From Toxonevra muliebris (Eukaryota; Arthropoda; Insecta; Diptera; Pallopteridae): a DNA stretch of 64,000 nucleotides. Position 1 is the first letter of the stretch. Each line of letters opens with the position of its first letter. The position numbers were made by a program, and so were the translations under genes. Of this stretch, positions 34,458-44,835 are shown piece after piece. The stretch is from positions 63,190,079-63,254,078 of the forward strand of contig OY829327.1 in the NCBI GenBank assembly GCA_963691655.1. The letters are read 5' to 3'. A model generated the notes under the pieces. The model did not search any database, had not been told where the DNA came from, and saw only the letters and a program-made list of their open reading frames with translations.

Positions 34458-34991
34458 GGGCCAGTTTTTCAGTGCGAGTTTAAACTCGCAATAATAGAGT
34501 GCAAGCTAACGGACAGGGCAAGTACGGAAAAAAAGCCGAAAGCATGGCACACTTTTTTTTCACATGCATTGCCTCACCTATTTGTTCGATTCCCTACATG
34601 TGTGCCAATGTTCCAGGACGCTATGTACAGAAGACTTTGTAAGACAAAATCGTTCATAAACACCTTTTTCTCCTAATACATGAATAAGATTCTGCCGCGA
34701 TCTTATTGTTCGAAGTTTTCTTAAAACAGTAATGTTAAAGATTTCGTACATTACAGCATCACTCACCTCCTCTTCACCAGAAAGATTTACTTTGCTTATT
34801 TTAGATTTAAATACACTTTTATTTTATTTGAAAGAAGCAGCCTATCAAAAACATATGGCAATTTAAACGAAGTTTAAACGTCCAATATTAAGCGTTTAAA
34901 CTGAGTTTAAACTTCAATCAAAATTTACTGATAAACTAGATGATGAGTTTAAACTTGAAACTGGGTTAAACTCGCACTGGAAAACTAGCGC
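34458..34991 (-). mobile_element. PIF/Harbinger element remnant (GGGCCAGTTTTTCAGTGCG)
   Basis: The ends GGGCCAGTTTTTCAGTGCGA and (inverted) GCGCTAGTTTTCCAGTGCGA continue into GTTTAA and are flanked by TTA (34455-34457 and 34992-34994). Multiple GTTTAAAC sites lie near both ends. The left TTA is shared with the right duplication of the neighbouring PIF-type MITE. A small transposase relic lies inside. Confidence 0.85.
34578..34766 (-). pseudogene. PIF/Harbinger transposase N-terminal relic
   Basis: The minus-strand frame holds VYERFCLTKSSVHSVLEHW. This resembles the FRxTKExxxxLL segment near the start of HARBI1-like transposases, which precedes the DDE core. Only about 60 residues remain and no catalytic residue is present. 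The assignment is supported by the PIF-type TIRs and TTA duplication around it, but on sequence alone it would be weak. Confidence 0.5.
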
Positions 34992-35083
34992 TTAGAGTAA
35001 TTTCAACCACAGATTAACACATTAAATATGCTGTATTTGCATTAATAAATGTGAAATTAAATTTAATATTACTTTTTCATCTC

Positions 35084-35137
35084 ATGCAATATTATATTTA
35101 CATGCAATATTATATTTACATGCAATATTATATTTAC
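35084..35137. repeat. 18-bp perfect tandem repeat, three units
   Basis: The unit ATGCAATATTATATTTAC is repeated three times without mismatch. Confidence 0.95.
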
Positions 35138-35178
35138 ATAATGAAAATCGGTAATGTTAGGATTTATAAAAAAAACTT

Positions 35179-35610
35179 GAACTACCCTAAATTTTTTCGT
35201 TATATTTTTGGATCTATATGAGTTGGTGCGTAGCAAAATGTATGTTTACGTTCAATAAAGTCTTGCATCTCTAAAACTACTGGGTCATTTTGTGCCGTAT
35301 AGCTTCAAAAGTCTAAATAAAGTTTTGATTGAACATTATCTCAATATAAATTAGAAATATTATTAATTATAATAAGCTTAAAATATTATTAAAAGGCATT
35401 ACAAACCCTTTCAGAATCGAGTTCGAACGTTTGATTTGGTTAAATGGAAAAAAGTGATGAGATTTTGAATCTAGTGGTACTACCGTCAGGATTGAAAATT
35501 TAACCCTTTATAACTAGGAAAGAGTTGAAGCTAAAAATCTAATGCTTGCATGTTAAATTGAAAGTGTTTCACAGCGATGGAAAATATAACGAAAAAAATT
35601 GGGGTAGCTC
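35179..35610. mobile_element. Short TIR element (GAACTACCCTAAATTTTTTC)
   Basis: The left end GAACTACCCTAAATTTTTTC followed by GTTATATTTTT pairs with the right end AAAATATAACGAAAAAAATT followed by GGGGTAGCTC. It has no coding frame. The target duplication is not resolved. Confidence 0.65.
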
Positions 35611-35631
35611 AACAATAATGCTCCATATGTA

Positions 35632-36258
35632 GGGGAGTGTCGTCATAACATGCAAACATCAAAGTAAGTTAACTTAAATTATTCGATAAGGTTTAAGAGT
35701 AAATATGTAGCATTTCATGGTGTTTGCATCACGCGAATATGCTGTAAATGATGCGACGCTAAATGAGGTGTGTTGTCAGGGTCGGAGAAGTGCTTGTAAT
35801 CAGGGTCGGAACACCGAAAACTTTGTTGTAGTGATGCTTTTTGACGCTGGAAATACATTTTTATCTCCCATGGGTTTTTTTCGTGTCATTTTATCGTATC
35901 GTTTGCGTATAAAAAAAAAATTAAATTCCCCTTAAAATTTTTATTTTGATTTCATCTCTCTTTCCCCAGTTTTTTTTTTTCTTTGATTTTCATGTTATTT
36001 TTAATCATATTCCTTCATTTTTATTGATTTTCTACAGTGCACCGACCCTGACAGCAGTGTTCTGACCCTAACTGCAATTTTTGTTTTTTGTAAATGTCTA
36101 TAGCTCCTGAACTATTAATACAATTATATTTTAATTTTTGCAAAAACATTGCAATTTGTGAGATCTTTTCAACTATATGCAACACTAACAAAAATTCGGC
36201 ATTCATCGGAAGTTATGAGCAAAAGTCGAAACATGATACAACCCTGACGACACTCCCC
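35632..36258. mobile_element. TIR element (GGGGAGTGTCGTCA), TA-flanked
   Basis: GGGGAGTGTCGTCA and TGACGACACTCCCC are perfect inverted ends flanked by TA, consistent with Tc1/mariner-type non-autonomous elements. Inside, CAGGGTCGGA (near 35777 and 35802) and CCGACCCTGAC (near 36042) are inverted sub-motifs. The frame at 35717-35935 overlaps these and is probably not a gene. Confidence 0.75.
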
Positions 36259-37089
36259 TATATTCAGCATATTTACTTTATTCTGGGTTGATGTCAAATT
36301 CCGATAAAATTCGATTCTCCTATTAGTAATTTTATGGAAAAATTACAAAATTTATATTTATTATTTTAAGTAAGGGGTGACCCGAAAGTCAGGCACTGCG
36401 ACCTATAAGATCTATTGTACCAAAGCCTAAGTTATGAAAGAAAGACAGGAAGAGAGAGAGAGAAAGAAAAATAGATTAGAAACCATACCCTAACCGAGAA
36501 CAAAATTTTATATTTATTTATCATGACATGATACATCATGAGTTAAATAATGTTATTTAGATTATTTTGTATTGTTATGTATTATAAATAAGATACATTG
36601 AACAATTAACTCGAATAAAGTAATTTGAATGAAAATTTATATAAATAACAATTTAGAAAAATGATCGGAGATCAATCGGCGGCGTGAATGCAAACAGATC
36701 ATGTACGCTTTATTGAATTACTTTTCAGATGGCACGGATGTGGCTCAAAGTTCAAAAATAGAGTAAATAAGGCACTTCGAAAACGAAAGATTTGAAGATC
36801 ACTGAACAATAGGGAAAATATGGAAAAATATTGCTAAGAAAAAATTGGATAGGTTTTCGACATATCATTTTTTGAACATTTTTTTGTTTTTTTGAAGGTA
36901 GTTGACTGTTTTGTTTGTTTAATTGCAATTGGTCAAAATATAAAACAAAAAACACTTTTTTTGAACCAAAATTAAAATCGAAAACTCACTTAAAAAATAA
37001 GAAACACTAGAAATCGTAAAAATATGCCCTATTTCTTACTTATTACATAAAGTTTGCACTTTACGAAGAGAATATGGTATTTATGAACA
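36259..37089. other. No recognisable gene
   Basis: The DNA is AT-rich with a purine run (GGAAGAGAGAGAGAGAAAG) near 36449-36467. No motif-bearing frame was found. Confidence 0.5.
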
Positions 37090-37580
37090 AATTCGATGCA
37101 TAAATACCGAAGCAAAAATTCGTAAAATTGGCAATCTACGAAAATAAATGTTTATTCAATTGAAAGCTAATGAAAGCTAAACTCTCTTTTTAACAATATG
37201 TAAAAAAACTTCTTCGAGCTATTAGTAATTTTTATATAAGTACAAGTGGCCAGACTTCACTGTCTGGTTTTATAACTGAAAATTCCAACTTTGAAGACAT
37301 TTTTATGAATTTTTACCTAATTATTATTATTTCATGAGAAAAACTAAATTTCAAAAATTTTGACGTCAAAAATTTGGTTGGTAAGTAAATAAGTGAAACC
37401 ATAATTAAAGAAGCTAAAATTTCAAGTAGTAAGCCCAAACTTTGGAGATTGACCACTTGCATGACAATTACTAAAAACTTGACAAAGCTTTTTCACATAT
37501 TGTTAAAAAGAGAATATTAGCTTTCAAATGAGTTAAAATTTTTCGGATGTTGTCAATTTTAGATGTTATAGCGAATTGAC
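37090..37580. repeat. Imperfect inverted repeat element
   Basis: The left arm (about 37090-37270) and right arm (about 37435-37580) pair through TTAACAATATGT / ACATATTGTTAA, AAAGCTAA / TTAGCTTT, and CAAGTGGCCAGACTTCAC / GACCACTTG. They are separated by about 165 bp. It resembles the 340-1570 palindrome in design but not in sequence. Confidence 0.6.
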
Positions 37581-37734
37581 TGAAACAATGCACAAAATTA
37601 TTTAACCCTTTATAGCTCGTAAATGGGTGATTATAGGCCCCCTCCATTAAGTTTTTTTTCTTTTCTCAACCTCTCCTTTAACCTACTTTCATCTTAACCA
37701 TCGGGACCGACTCACCCTGTATAACAGATGGGCT

Positions 37735-38060
37735 GAAAAGTTTGTAGTCTGACCACATAGATGGCGTTACTAGAATAAATCCATATGATTTTTAGTTAGT
37801 ATTAACTTTCAAAAGACACTTTCGTGTATTAATGAAGGCTTGGATTGATAAATATTATTCGGACTCTGCATCAGGAAAATAAACGGTTAAGAAGTGGTTT
37901 GTTAATTTTCAACGAGGCGAAATGAGCATAGAAGATGATGCACGCAGTGGACGCCCGAAAGAGGCTGTTACCGACGAAAACATCAAAAAAGTCCACAAAA
38001 TAATTTTGAATGATCGTAAAGTGAACTTGACACTGACAGAAATCCAATTGGATAATGTTC
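37735..38060 (+). pseudogene. mariner transposase N-terminal fragment
   Basis: Downstream of a mariner-like terminus (GGGCTGAAAAGTTTGTAGTC, about 37730-37749), the plus strand encodes the HTH domain: VKKWFVNFQRGEMSIEDDAR, then SGRPKEAVTDENI and LTLTEIQ. The FxxGxxSxxDxxRSGRP motif is diagnostic for mariner transposases. One stop (about 37880) lies within it, and the catalytic DD34D domain is missing because the element ends near 38060. Confidence 0.9.
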
Positions 38061-38351
38061 ATATTTCAACATATAAAATGTATTTCGTTTCCAATCGCTA
38101 AAGGGGATTGTACACAATCTGCATTATCACTACTGCTTCTGCCGTACACAAAACCCAATAAAAGAACAGATATATGATAAACAGGATGTAGTCATCCTAA
38201 ATAAATATTAAGTTGGGTTTTTCCAAATATGTAAAAAGTATTGTTTCCTAAGGAACCAAACACAAGTAGATGAGTAACAACCACATGGTGTGAAAATCTC
38301 TTGGAGTTTCCTTATTTTTATAATTACGTTCTGTTTGTTTGCCATAGCATA

Positions 38352-39636
38352 AGGAGTGAGATTGAAAAAATTTTAAGACACGTTTTTTTTGGGTGTAAAA
38401 TTTAAAAATTTCTTTGATCTAATTATCTTTGAAAAATATGTCAGTTGTTATTTTCAATGACAAACACGTTGATTCATTGTGAGTTTGATCGAAATGAGTG
38501 AAGAAAAAGAAGTACATCTTAAAATTATTAAAAATTTTCAAAAAAATATTTAAAAGATCTCCAAACACATCTGGTAGAAAAGCTGCCCGGTTAGCCCAGT
38601 GCTCTGACTATTTGGTGCGAAAAGTTATGATATGTATATAAATATACTCTCAAATTGTTAAGTTCTCATAGTTAGTAAGCTCTCGCATATTAGTATAACA
38701 ATTATAGTTAAGTATAATGTAAGCATAAGTGTTTAGAATAAATCAGTTGTTAAACAGAAACAGAAGCGTGCGTTTCAATATAAAGCAAGTTAAAGCCAAT
38801 GCAGGTTTGAAAACAAACAAAGTCCAAAAAGTTCCAGACAGGAATGTTGTAAAAAATTTAAACGCCAAAAGTAGGGCTCTGAAATTAAAATCGAATTTCA
38901 TACAAACATATTCATGTTGTATAATGGACGACGAAACGTATGTACTAGCACATTTTACGCAGCTTCCGGGTCAAAATTTGTATGTTGCTGATGCTCGAGG
39001 AAATATCGAAGAATAATTTAGAATCCAAAAGCAGACAAAATTTCCTAAAAAATTCCTGGTATGGCAAGCTATATGCAGTTGCGACAGAAGAAGCAAGTCA
39101 TTTGTTACAGTGTGCTCTATAAATACCGAAATATACACCAAAGAATGTTTGAAAAAAGACTTCTTCCTTTCATAAGAGAGCACAATGTGTCCACGTATTT
39201 TTGGCCCGATTTGGCATCATGTTACTACGGAATGAAAGCTTTGGAGTGGTACCAAAGTAATAACATAGTTTTTATACCAAGAGAGGCCAATCCTCCAAAT
39301 TGTCCGGAACTAAGACCAGTGGAGAAATATTGGGCTCTTGTGAAAAGAAACTTAAAGAGCACTAAAAAGGTGTCCCAAAATATTGAAGATTTTAAAAGGA
39401 GATGAGCAAACTGTTCCAAAAAGGTGTCTGAAAAAACTATCAAATCTCTAATGGAAGGCTTACCAAAAAATGTCTACGAGTTCATAAATAGTGGTTAGAA
39501 CTATAAAAGTTATATTTTTCTGTAATTTGTAAAATATTATCAATTAAACAAAAAAAAAAAAAATCAAAACTCTAAGATCAACCGTTTAAAAATTATTGAA
39601 TTTTATATATGTTAAGATTTTTTCTATCTCACTCCT
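38352..39636 (+). mobile_element. Tc1/mariner-superfamily transposon, near full length
   Basis: The ends AGGAGTGAGATTGAAAAAAT and (inverted) AGGAGTGAGATAGAAAAAAT are flanked by TA (38350-38351 and 39637-39638). At 1285 bp it is a standard size. A decayed transposase gene fills most of it on the plus strand. Confidence 0.85.
38494..39498 (+). pseudogene. Tc1/mariner-type DDE transposase, frameshifted
   Basis: The relic starts MSEEKEVHLKIIKNFQKNI. A middle part holds CCIMDDETYVLAHFTQLPGQ, matching the family's first catalytic Asp motif, followed after a frame change by WPDLASCYYG (second Asp) and NCPELRPVEKYWALVKRNL, the usual Glu/Asp block next to a PE(L)xPVExxW motif. The C-terminus reads LMEGLPKNVYEFINSG and stops at 39496-39498. 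Stops near 38558 and frame changes near 39016 and 39404 inactivate it. It is unlike the Tc1 and mariner proteins elsewhere in the window, so it represents a third lineage. The exact subfamily is not assigned. Confidence 0.8.
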
Positions 39637-39929
39637 TATATGAAACACATGTATTAAACAAACAAGACAAACTAGGGTTAAGAAAACTGATCTGCGATCA
39701 GTATATAAGTAAATAGAATAAAAAAGGCCTGTCAGGCTGTCAGTCACTCAAGGGGAGCAACATGTATTTTGATACGTGCCGAAATTGAGTGATCTGATGT
39801 AAGTTTGGTCTATCACTTCCACGTGGTGACGGCTGGAAACAGTTGCATATCTGATATGTGACTCGCTAAGATAGTCCAGGCGGAGGGAGCACACCCTCTT
39901 ATACAAAGCTTTCCCTGATCCAAGGTGTT

Positions 39930-40343
39930 ATGCGAACCGTGGCTATTGGATACTTTGGCAGTCATTGGAGTAATTCTGGAAAGCCATCGGTGGCGGGTCA
40001 GCCATCTGAATGCATTAAATTTTTAAAAAATTGTATGCAGTCATTATGGTGGATCGCTTTCTTTGGTTTTCCAGGGTTAAAAAAAAGTGTGGCTGTAATC
40101 TTTACAACCAACTCTTCTTTGGTGTCAGGGGCTGTGAACCCTCCGGCTGAAGTAGGTATGAGTTTAGACGTCACAACTGCGACTGACATACCTCCTACAG
40201 AAGCCGGCGTACTAGGTCCAACACCTTCTCGTAGTATGAGACGCAAATTGAGGAAGATTAGGTCGAAGATTTGCAGCATAGCAAATCGGCTACTGCTCTC
40301 TCATGCAGTAGCTATGCGAAACTGCATACAAATCCCCACATAA
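39930..40343 (+). pseudogene. Possible LINE ORF1 relic
   Basis: The plus-strand frame of 137 codons includes VNPPAEVGMSLDVTTATDIP and SRSMRRKLRKIRSKI. It lies directly upstream of the endonuclease of the LOA-like element, where ORF1 would be. No zinc knuckle is seen, so the assignment rests on position and composition only. Confidence 0.45.
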
Positions 40344-42720
40344 TTTTAATCCAAGAACCATGGGTGTTTAACAGACGCGTATGCGGATTGGGAGGAGTTA
40401 AGTGGGGTTTCGTCCTTTACTGTGAAAAAGTGGTTCGTTCGCGTTCTTGCATGATTGTGACGAAAGCGGTTGACTGCACGACGTTAAGACAATTTTGCTG
40501 TCAAGACCTTGTAGCAGTTAAAATAAAGTACCGTTATGGGGGAGGTGTAGTGAAGACGAAGCCGAAACAAGCTTACCTTCCCTATGATTCTACTATGCCC
40601 CCTCCCACGAGGGAGTTGATGGAAGTCGTACGATACGCGGAATCAAATGGCTTAGGACTAATAGTGGGGGAGCACCAAGAGTAACTTCAGGGGGAATAAG
40701 CTGTTGGATTTCATTCTGTCATCCCGACTGGTAATTCAAAATGTTGGCACCAGCCCGTTACTAGCAGGAGACAGGTGGTGATTGATCTGACACTATCAAA
40801 CAGTATAGTGGATGATCAAATCACCGGATGGCGAGTTCTTCGTGATAACTCTCTTTCGGACCATCGTTACATAGAGTTTCGGCTTGCAGCTGAGCTAGAA
40901 TTGGTTCCTGCCGGCCGAAATCCTCGAAAAGCGGATTGGATACGATTCGGTGAGCTGGTCGAAGAATTCGCGTCGTTCCTAAATTCCGGACAATAGAGTC
41001 AATCGAGGAGGCCTGTAATACATTAGGGCGAATCTTGGTTGATTGCTATGAGATGGTGTGCCCGGAACGTAGGAGTAGACAAGGTAAGGCGGACCCTTGG
41101 TGGAACGCTGAGCTTTCGAAACTCCGGAAAAACTCCAGGAAGCTTCTGAATCGAGCTCTTAAATCTCGGTTTGAAGCGGACTGGACTGCCTACCGTCAGC
41201 TGCAAAAGGACTATATTTAAAACTAGACTCTTATAGAAATTTTTGAAGTGAAATGGTAGATCAGAAGGGTTCGGCGAGGCTATGCAGAGTTCTTTAAAGG
41301 GACCGGACGGCTAAGCTGGATTCACTTCTGAAGACCGATGGCTCCTACACCAACTCTAGGTCAGAAGTTAATGACGTACTCTTTGCAACGCACTTCCCGG
41401 GTTGCAAGGTAGCTGCTCCTCAGAGCGCTGTCAATACTCCTAGTCAGGTTGGCTCCAGTACCAGATGGCTCGACTGGTCTATAGCCTCTAGGATAGTCAC
41501 CGAAGAGACATTAAGGTTTGCCTTTTCATTATTCGATGACTTTAAGTTCCCTGAACCCGACGGCATTTATCCAATCATGCTAAAGCGGGGAGGGATAAAT
41601 CTTATGAAGATTCTGGAAAGGATCTTCGCGGCTTGTCTCGCTCGCGGATATATTCTACGTCTTTGGCGCTCGGTTAAAGTTGTATTTATTCCTAAACCGG
41701 GAAGGGATAACTACGCTCTACCGAAGAGTTTCCGACCGATAAGCTTGACATCGTTTTTGTTTAAAAGTCTGGAATCGCTGAAGGTTCTAAGCCAAAACTC
41801 TCTCAATTCTCGACAACATGCTTATCAGAGTGGAAAATTCTGTGAATCAGCTCTTCACGACTGTGTTAGTACAGTTGAACAAGGTCTGGAAACAGGGAAC
41901 TACACCCTGGGAGTGTTTGTCGATATCGTAAGGGCTTTTGACAACGCTACCTTCGACTCGATGTGCTCTTGGGTCAGACAATATGGTGTTGAAGAAATCG
42001 TCATTTGATGGATTCATACCATGCTATCCAAACGGCTGCTTATCACGGGGAGAGAAAACGATGACAGCAGTGTTATGGTCGAGGTTGAGAAAGGATGCCC
42101 CCAAGGGGGCGTACTCTCTCCTCTTCTATGGTGCTTCGTGGTGGACTTCCTTCTTAATGATTTGCAAAATTTTGGAGTTCACATCCAAGCGTACACTGAC
42201 GATCAAAATGCAAGAAGTCTTGGACAAGATCGAGGTTTGGTGCGATCTGCAGGGTCTTTCACTGAATCCCGGTAAAAACACCTTAGTGCTCTTCACCAGG
42301 AAACGCAAGAAGGATGGCCTGTTACTACCAAAAATGAAGGGAGTCCCACTGCAGTTGTCTTCTGAAGTTAAATATTTAGGAGTAACCTTAGATTGCAAAC
42401 TGTTATGGAAGACGCACGTCGAGCTGAAGGTCTCGCGTGCACTAAAGGTTTTCTGGCAGTGCAGGTGAGCTTTGAGCAAGACTTGGGGTCTGAATCCAGC
42501 TCTGGTATACTGGGTATACATTGCTCTTGTGAGACCTATTGTCACTTATTCCTCTGTAGTATGGTGGAGACGAACTTTGGTTAAGTCCACAGTATCCTCT
42601 CTGACCAGGCTTCAGAGAAGTGTGTGCCTGAGTATCACTGGTTCAATGTTTACTACATCTGGTAATGCCTTCAATACCTTGCTTGACTTGCTTCCTCTGC
42701 AATTCACTCTAAATTGCAAA
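40271..42720 (+). pseudogene. LOA-like ORF2: endonuclease and reverse transcriptase
   Basis: The APE endonuclease starts with HIILIQEPWV (catalytic Glu) and ends with the SDH block in LSDHRYIEF near 40855-40882. The RT follows from about 41500: FPEPDGIYPIML, SFRPISLTSFLFKSLE, FVDIVRAFDNATFDSM, then GCPQGGVLSPLLW. The catalytic box reads YTDD instead of YADD, and the sequence just after it is deleted. The thumb region includes LSLNPGKNTLVLFTR and VKYLGVTLD. At least five frame changes or stops break it (for example near 40681, 40996 and 42008). It would have nicked DNA and primed reverse transcription. Confidence 0.9.
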
Positions 42721-42956
42721 TGATCTTGCATCAATGCAAATTCAAATTTTTATTCCATATCGTATATATTTGTTGTTGTGATAGCAAAAATATTTTACAG
42801 CTACTCCAAATCATAGTTGCATTATTTTTCATTTACTCAATGCATCGAGCACGATATGTTCGCATATATGCAGTTGTAATTGCATCTTTTTTTCCGCGCT
42901 TTAAGTTTTTCTTCCTGTCGATTTGAAATTTTATTAGATATGAAAATTTTACATAA

Positions 42957-43032
42957 CGTCGCCTGAGAATTGATTTGGCGTATAGGTATAAGAATTTGTA
43001 CACACATACTCCAAATCAATTCTCAGGCGACG
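42957..43032. repeat. Perfect 22-bp hairpin (repeat family D)
   Basis: The left stem CGTCGCCTGAGAATTGATTT plus GG pairs perfectly with 43011-43032 across a 32-nt loop. The same sequence occurs singly at 9903-9935 and (reverse) 45571-45607, so the hairpin is probably two family D termini facing each other. Confidence 0.9.
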
Positions 43033-43053
43033 ATAAGTGCTTTCCGCATTTAA

Positions 43054-43258
43054 CCTTAGAAAGGCACCAGGGGTGACCAGTCACCCCATTACTTTCTAAA
43101 AGCACCGCAAAGAGATTTGCCTTAACTGCATTTAATAAAAATAAGAAACAATGTATTTTCTTTGAAGTAAATAAGAGATTTTATAATAAATCAGTTTGAT
43201 TTTTTCTGTTTAACATATTAGCTATTTACATAGATAAAAAAGTGTTGCGTTTCTAAGG
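43054..43258. mobile_element. piggyBac-type MITE (CCTTAGAAAGGCACC)
   Basis: The ends CCTTAGAAAGGCAC and (inverted) CCTTAGAAACGCAAC are flanked by TTAA (43050-43053 and 43259-43262). The 205-bp body contains the palindrome GGGGTGACCAGTCACCCC. Confidence 0.85.
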
Positions 43259-43262
43259 TTAA

Positions 43263-43750
43263 TGCACAAAGCAACATTTTTATAATGCCGTGGTTTGCTA
43301 TCATTATCACTAAATTTTGTTTATACATTTATTGAAACCTAGATTCCTTATTACTTATCATTTTGCATTGTTTTTATATTTTAAAAAATATTTAATTTTA
43401 ATGCAATCTAACTAATCGAATGCAAAACCTATCAAACGCCTGTGTTTACTACGGTGACTTCTCTGCTTGTACACCATCGATCTCCACACGTTTAACACCA
43501 ACAAATAATTCTGCCACCAATAAATGTACACACACATTTTGTTTTCGTATGTACATATATGTGTGAGTAAATTGATCGAAACATAAACAAACTCCGCTCG
43601 TATTTTAATTTCTCCCTCTCTTCTTCTCTTCTCTCTTCTCTTTGTTGTTTAGAGTAGCACAGTCATGCCGCGCAGTAGTGCGAGCGAGAGGGGAACTGGA
43701 CGTTACAGTTATCTTACATCTTACGATACAGTTATTCTTACATTTTACAC
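43263..43750. other. No recognisable gene
   Basis: The stretch is AT-rich with a pyrimidine run (TCTTCTTCTCTTCTCTCTTC near 43619-43638). Short frames here have no motif. Confidence 0.5.
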
Positions 43751-43957
43751 ATTTGAAATTTTGCCCATACCGTGAGCTAAAATGTTTACACATCAATAAC
43801 ATTCAGCAAAAAACTGATAGTGTAACAGGGCATCAAACAAAACGATGAAAAGAGAGTAAAAACAGAAAATATTGACAGCAAAACATTGACCGTGTAACAG
43901 CAGCCTAACAAATTTGAAATTTTGCCCATACCGTGAGCTAAAATGTTTACACATCAA
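43751..43957. repeat. 46-bp direct repeat bracketing a MITE fragment
   Basis: 43751-43796 and 43912-43957 are identical, starting ATTTGAAATTTTGCCCATAC. Between them lies 43797-43905, the reverse complement of the left 110 bp of the PIF-type MITE at 27359, ending GGCTGCTGTTACACGGTC (inverted) next to TAA. The duplication is far too long to be the MITE's own target duplication. Confidence 0.9.
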
Positions 43958-44160
43958 AATTTTAATAATAAGCACTTAACAGAAAATTTATTGGAACATT
44001 TAAAGAAAAAATTTGAACTTAACAAGCAAAAATGATAATGAAACTAGAACACAGAGTGAACTGGAATTTGATAAATATAACAAATAAGAATTAGAGTTGT
44101 AGTTAAATAGCTTATTAACAAATTTAAAAAGCGATTTGAATTTCTAAATTATTTTCACTA

Positions 44161-44316
44161 ATCGTGTTATACGAGGAATTCAGCTATTCACAAATCGTGT
44201 TGGAAAGAAATCGTGCTGTTGTGGCATCGTGTTATATGGGGATTTCCGCTATTAACAAATCGTGTTGGAGCGAAATCGTGTTCTACGAGTGCCGTGTTTT
44301 ACGTGGGAAACCTGTA
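44161..44316. repeat. ATCGTGTT-based tandem repeat, about 66-bp unit
   Basis: Units start at 44161 and 44226 with a partial third at about 44292. Each contains ATCGTGTTATA, then GCTATT-ACAAATCGTGTTGGA and GAAATCGTG. The overlapping 68-codon frame is explained by the repeat. Confidence 0.8.
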
Positions 44317-44661
44317 CCTATAACACTGTATTTGATAGACGTAAATAAAGATTACAAATTTTCACGATGAAAGAAGTTTTTCAACTCCTGCTTTCTTTTT
44401 TCTTGCAATTTTTTGACGACATTTATCGAAGATTAACTTGATTGTACTCGACATGGGTTAATTTACTATTTCAAATATAACTCGATTTAAAAAATTTTTG
44501 TGTTTTTAATTAAATTAAATCACCTACAATCCTATGTACTTTAGTTTTAAAAATTATACCGCTATCTGGAAAATCCTAACGGTTGATTTTAAAAATTGGT
44601 AAAAAAAAAATGCCAAATAGTCAATTTAGGCACTAGGGGTGGCTCTCGGTTTAGTTGTATC

Positions 44662-44825
44662 AAAAAACTGGGTACGCCATTCGCTTTAGCGGCTTTTTTA
44701 AATGCGTATAGATATCTGAAAATCATTTATATGCAAGTTGAATGCTTTTTCCATACAAAATCCCAAACCTATGGTAAAACATCCTTTAAAATCACTAGTT
44801 TCGGAGTAGCGCATCCAGTTTTCGC
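44662..44825. mobile_element. Short TIR element (AAAAACTGGGTACGCC)
   Basis: The left AAAAACTGGGTACGCCATTCG and right CGGAGTAGCGCATCCAGTTTTCG ends are imperfect inverted repeats, 164 bp apart in total. The target duplication is not resolved. Confidence 0.5.
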
Positions 44826-44835
44826 AAATTTAATT

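Larger units (their letters stand above)
39725..42720 (+). mobile_element. LOA/I-like non-LTR retrotransposon, decayed
   Basis: A GC-richer block contains a broken ORF1-like frame, an APE endonuclease, a reverse transcriptase and part of the post-RT domain, all on the plus strand. It stops near 42720 at a repeat boundary, so RNase H (present in many LOA/I elements) and the tail are missing. Base composition clearly differs from its surroundings. Confidence 0.85.

Noticed and set aside
36372..37728. A mariner-type element with ends GGGTGACCCG and CGACTCACCC
   Set aside because: The supposed inverted ends match over only a few bases and the interior has its own palindrome, so boundaries are unsupported.
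40271..42720. R1-type rDNA-specific LINE
   Set aside because: RT motifs fit an LOA/I-like element and no 28S rDNA flank is visible.
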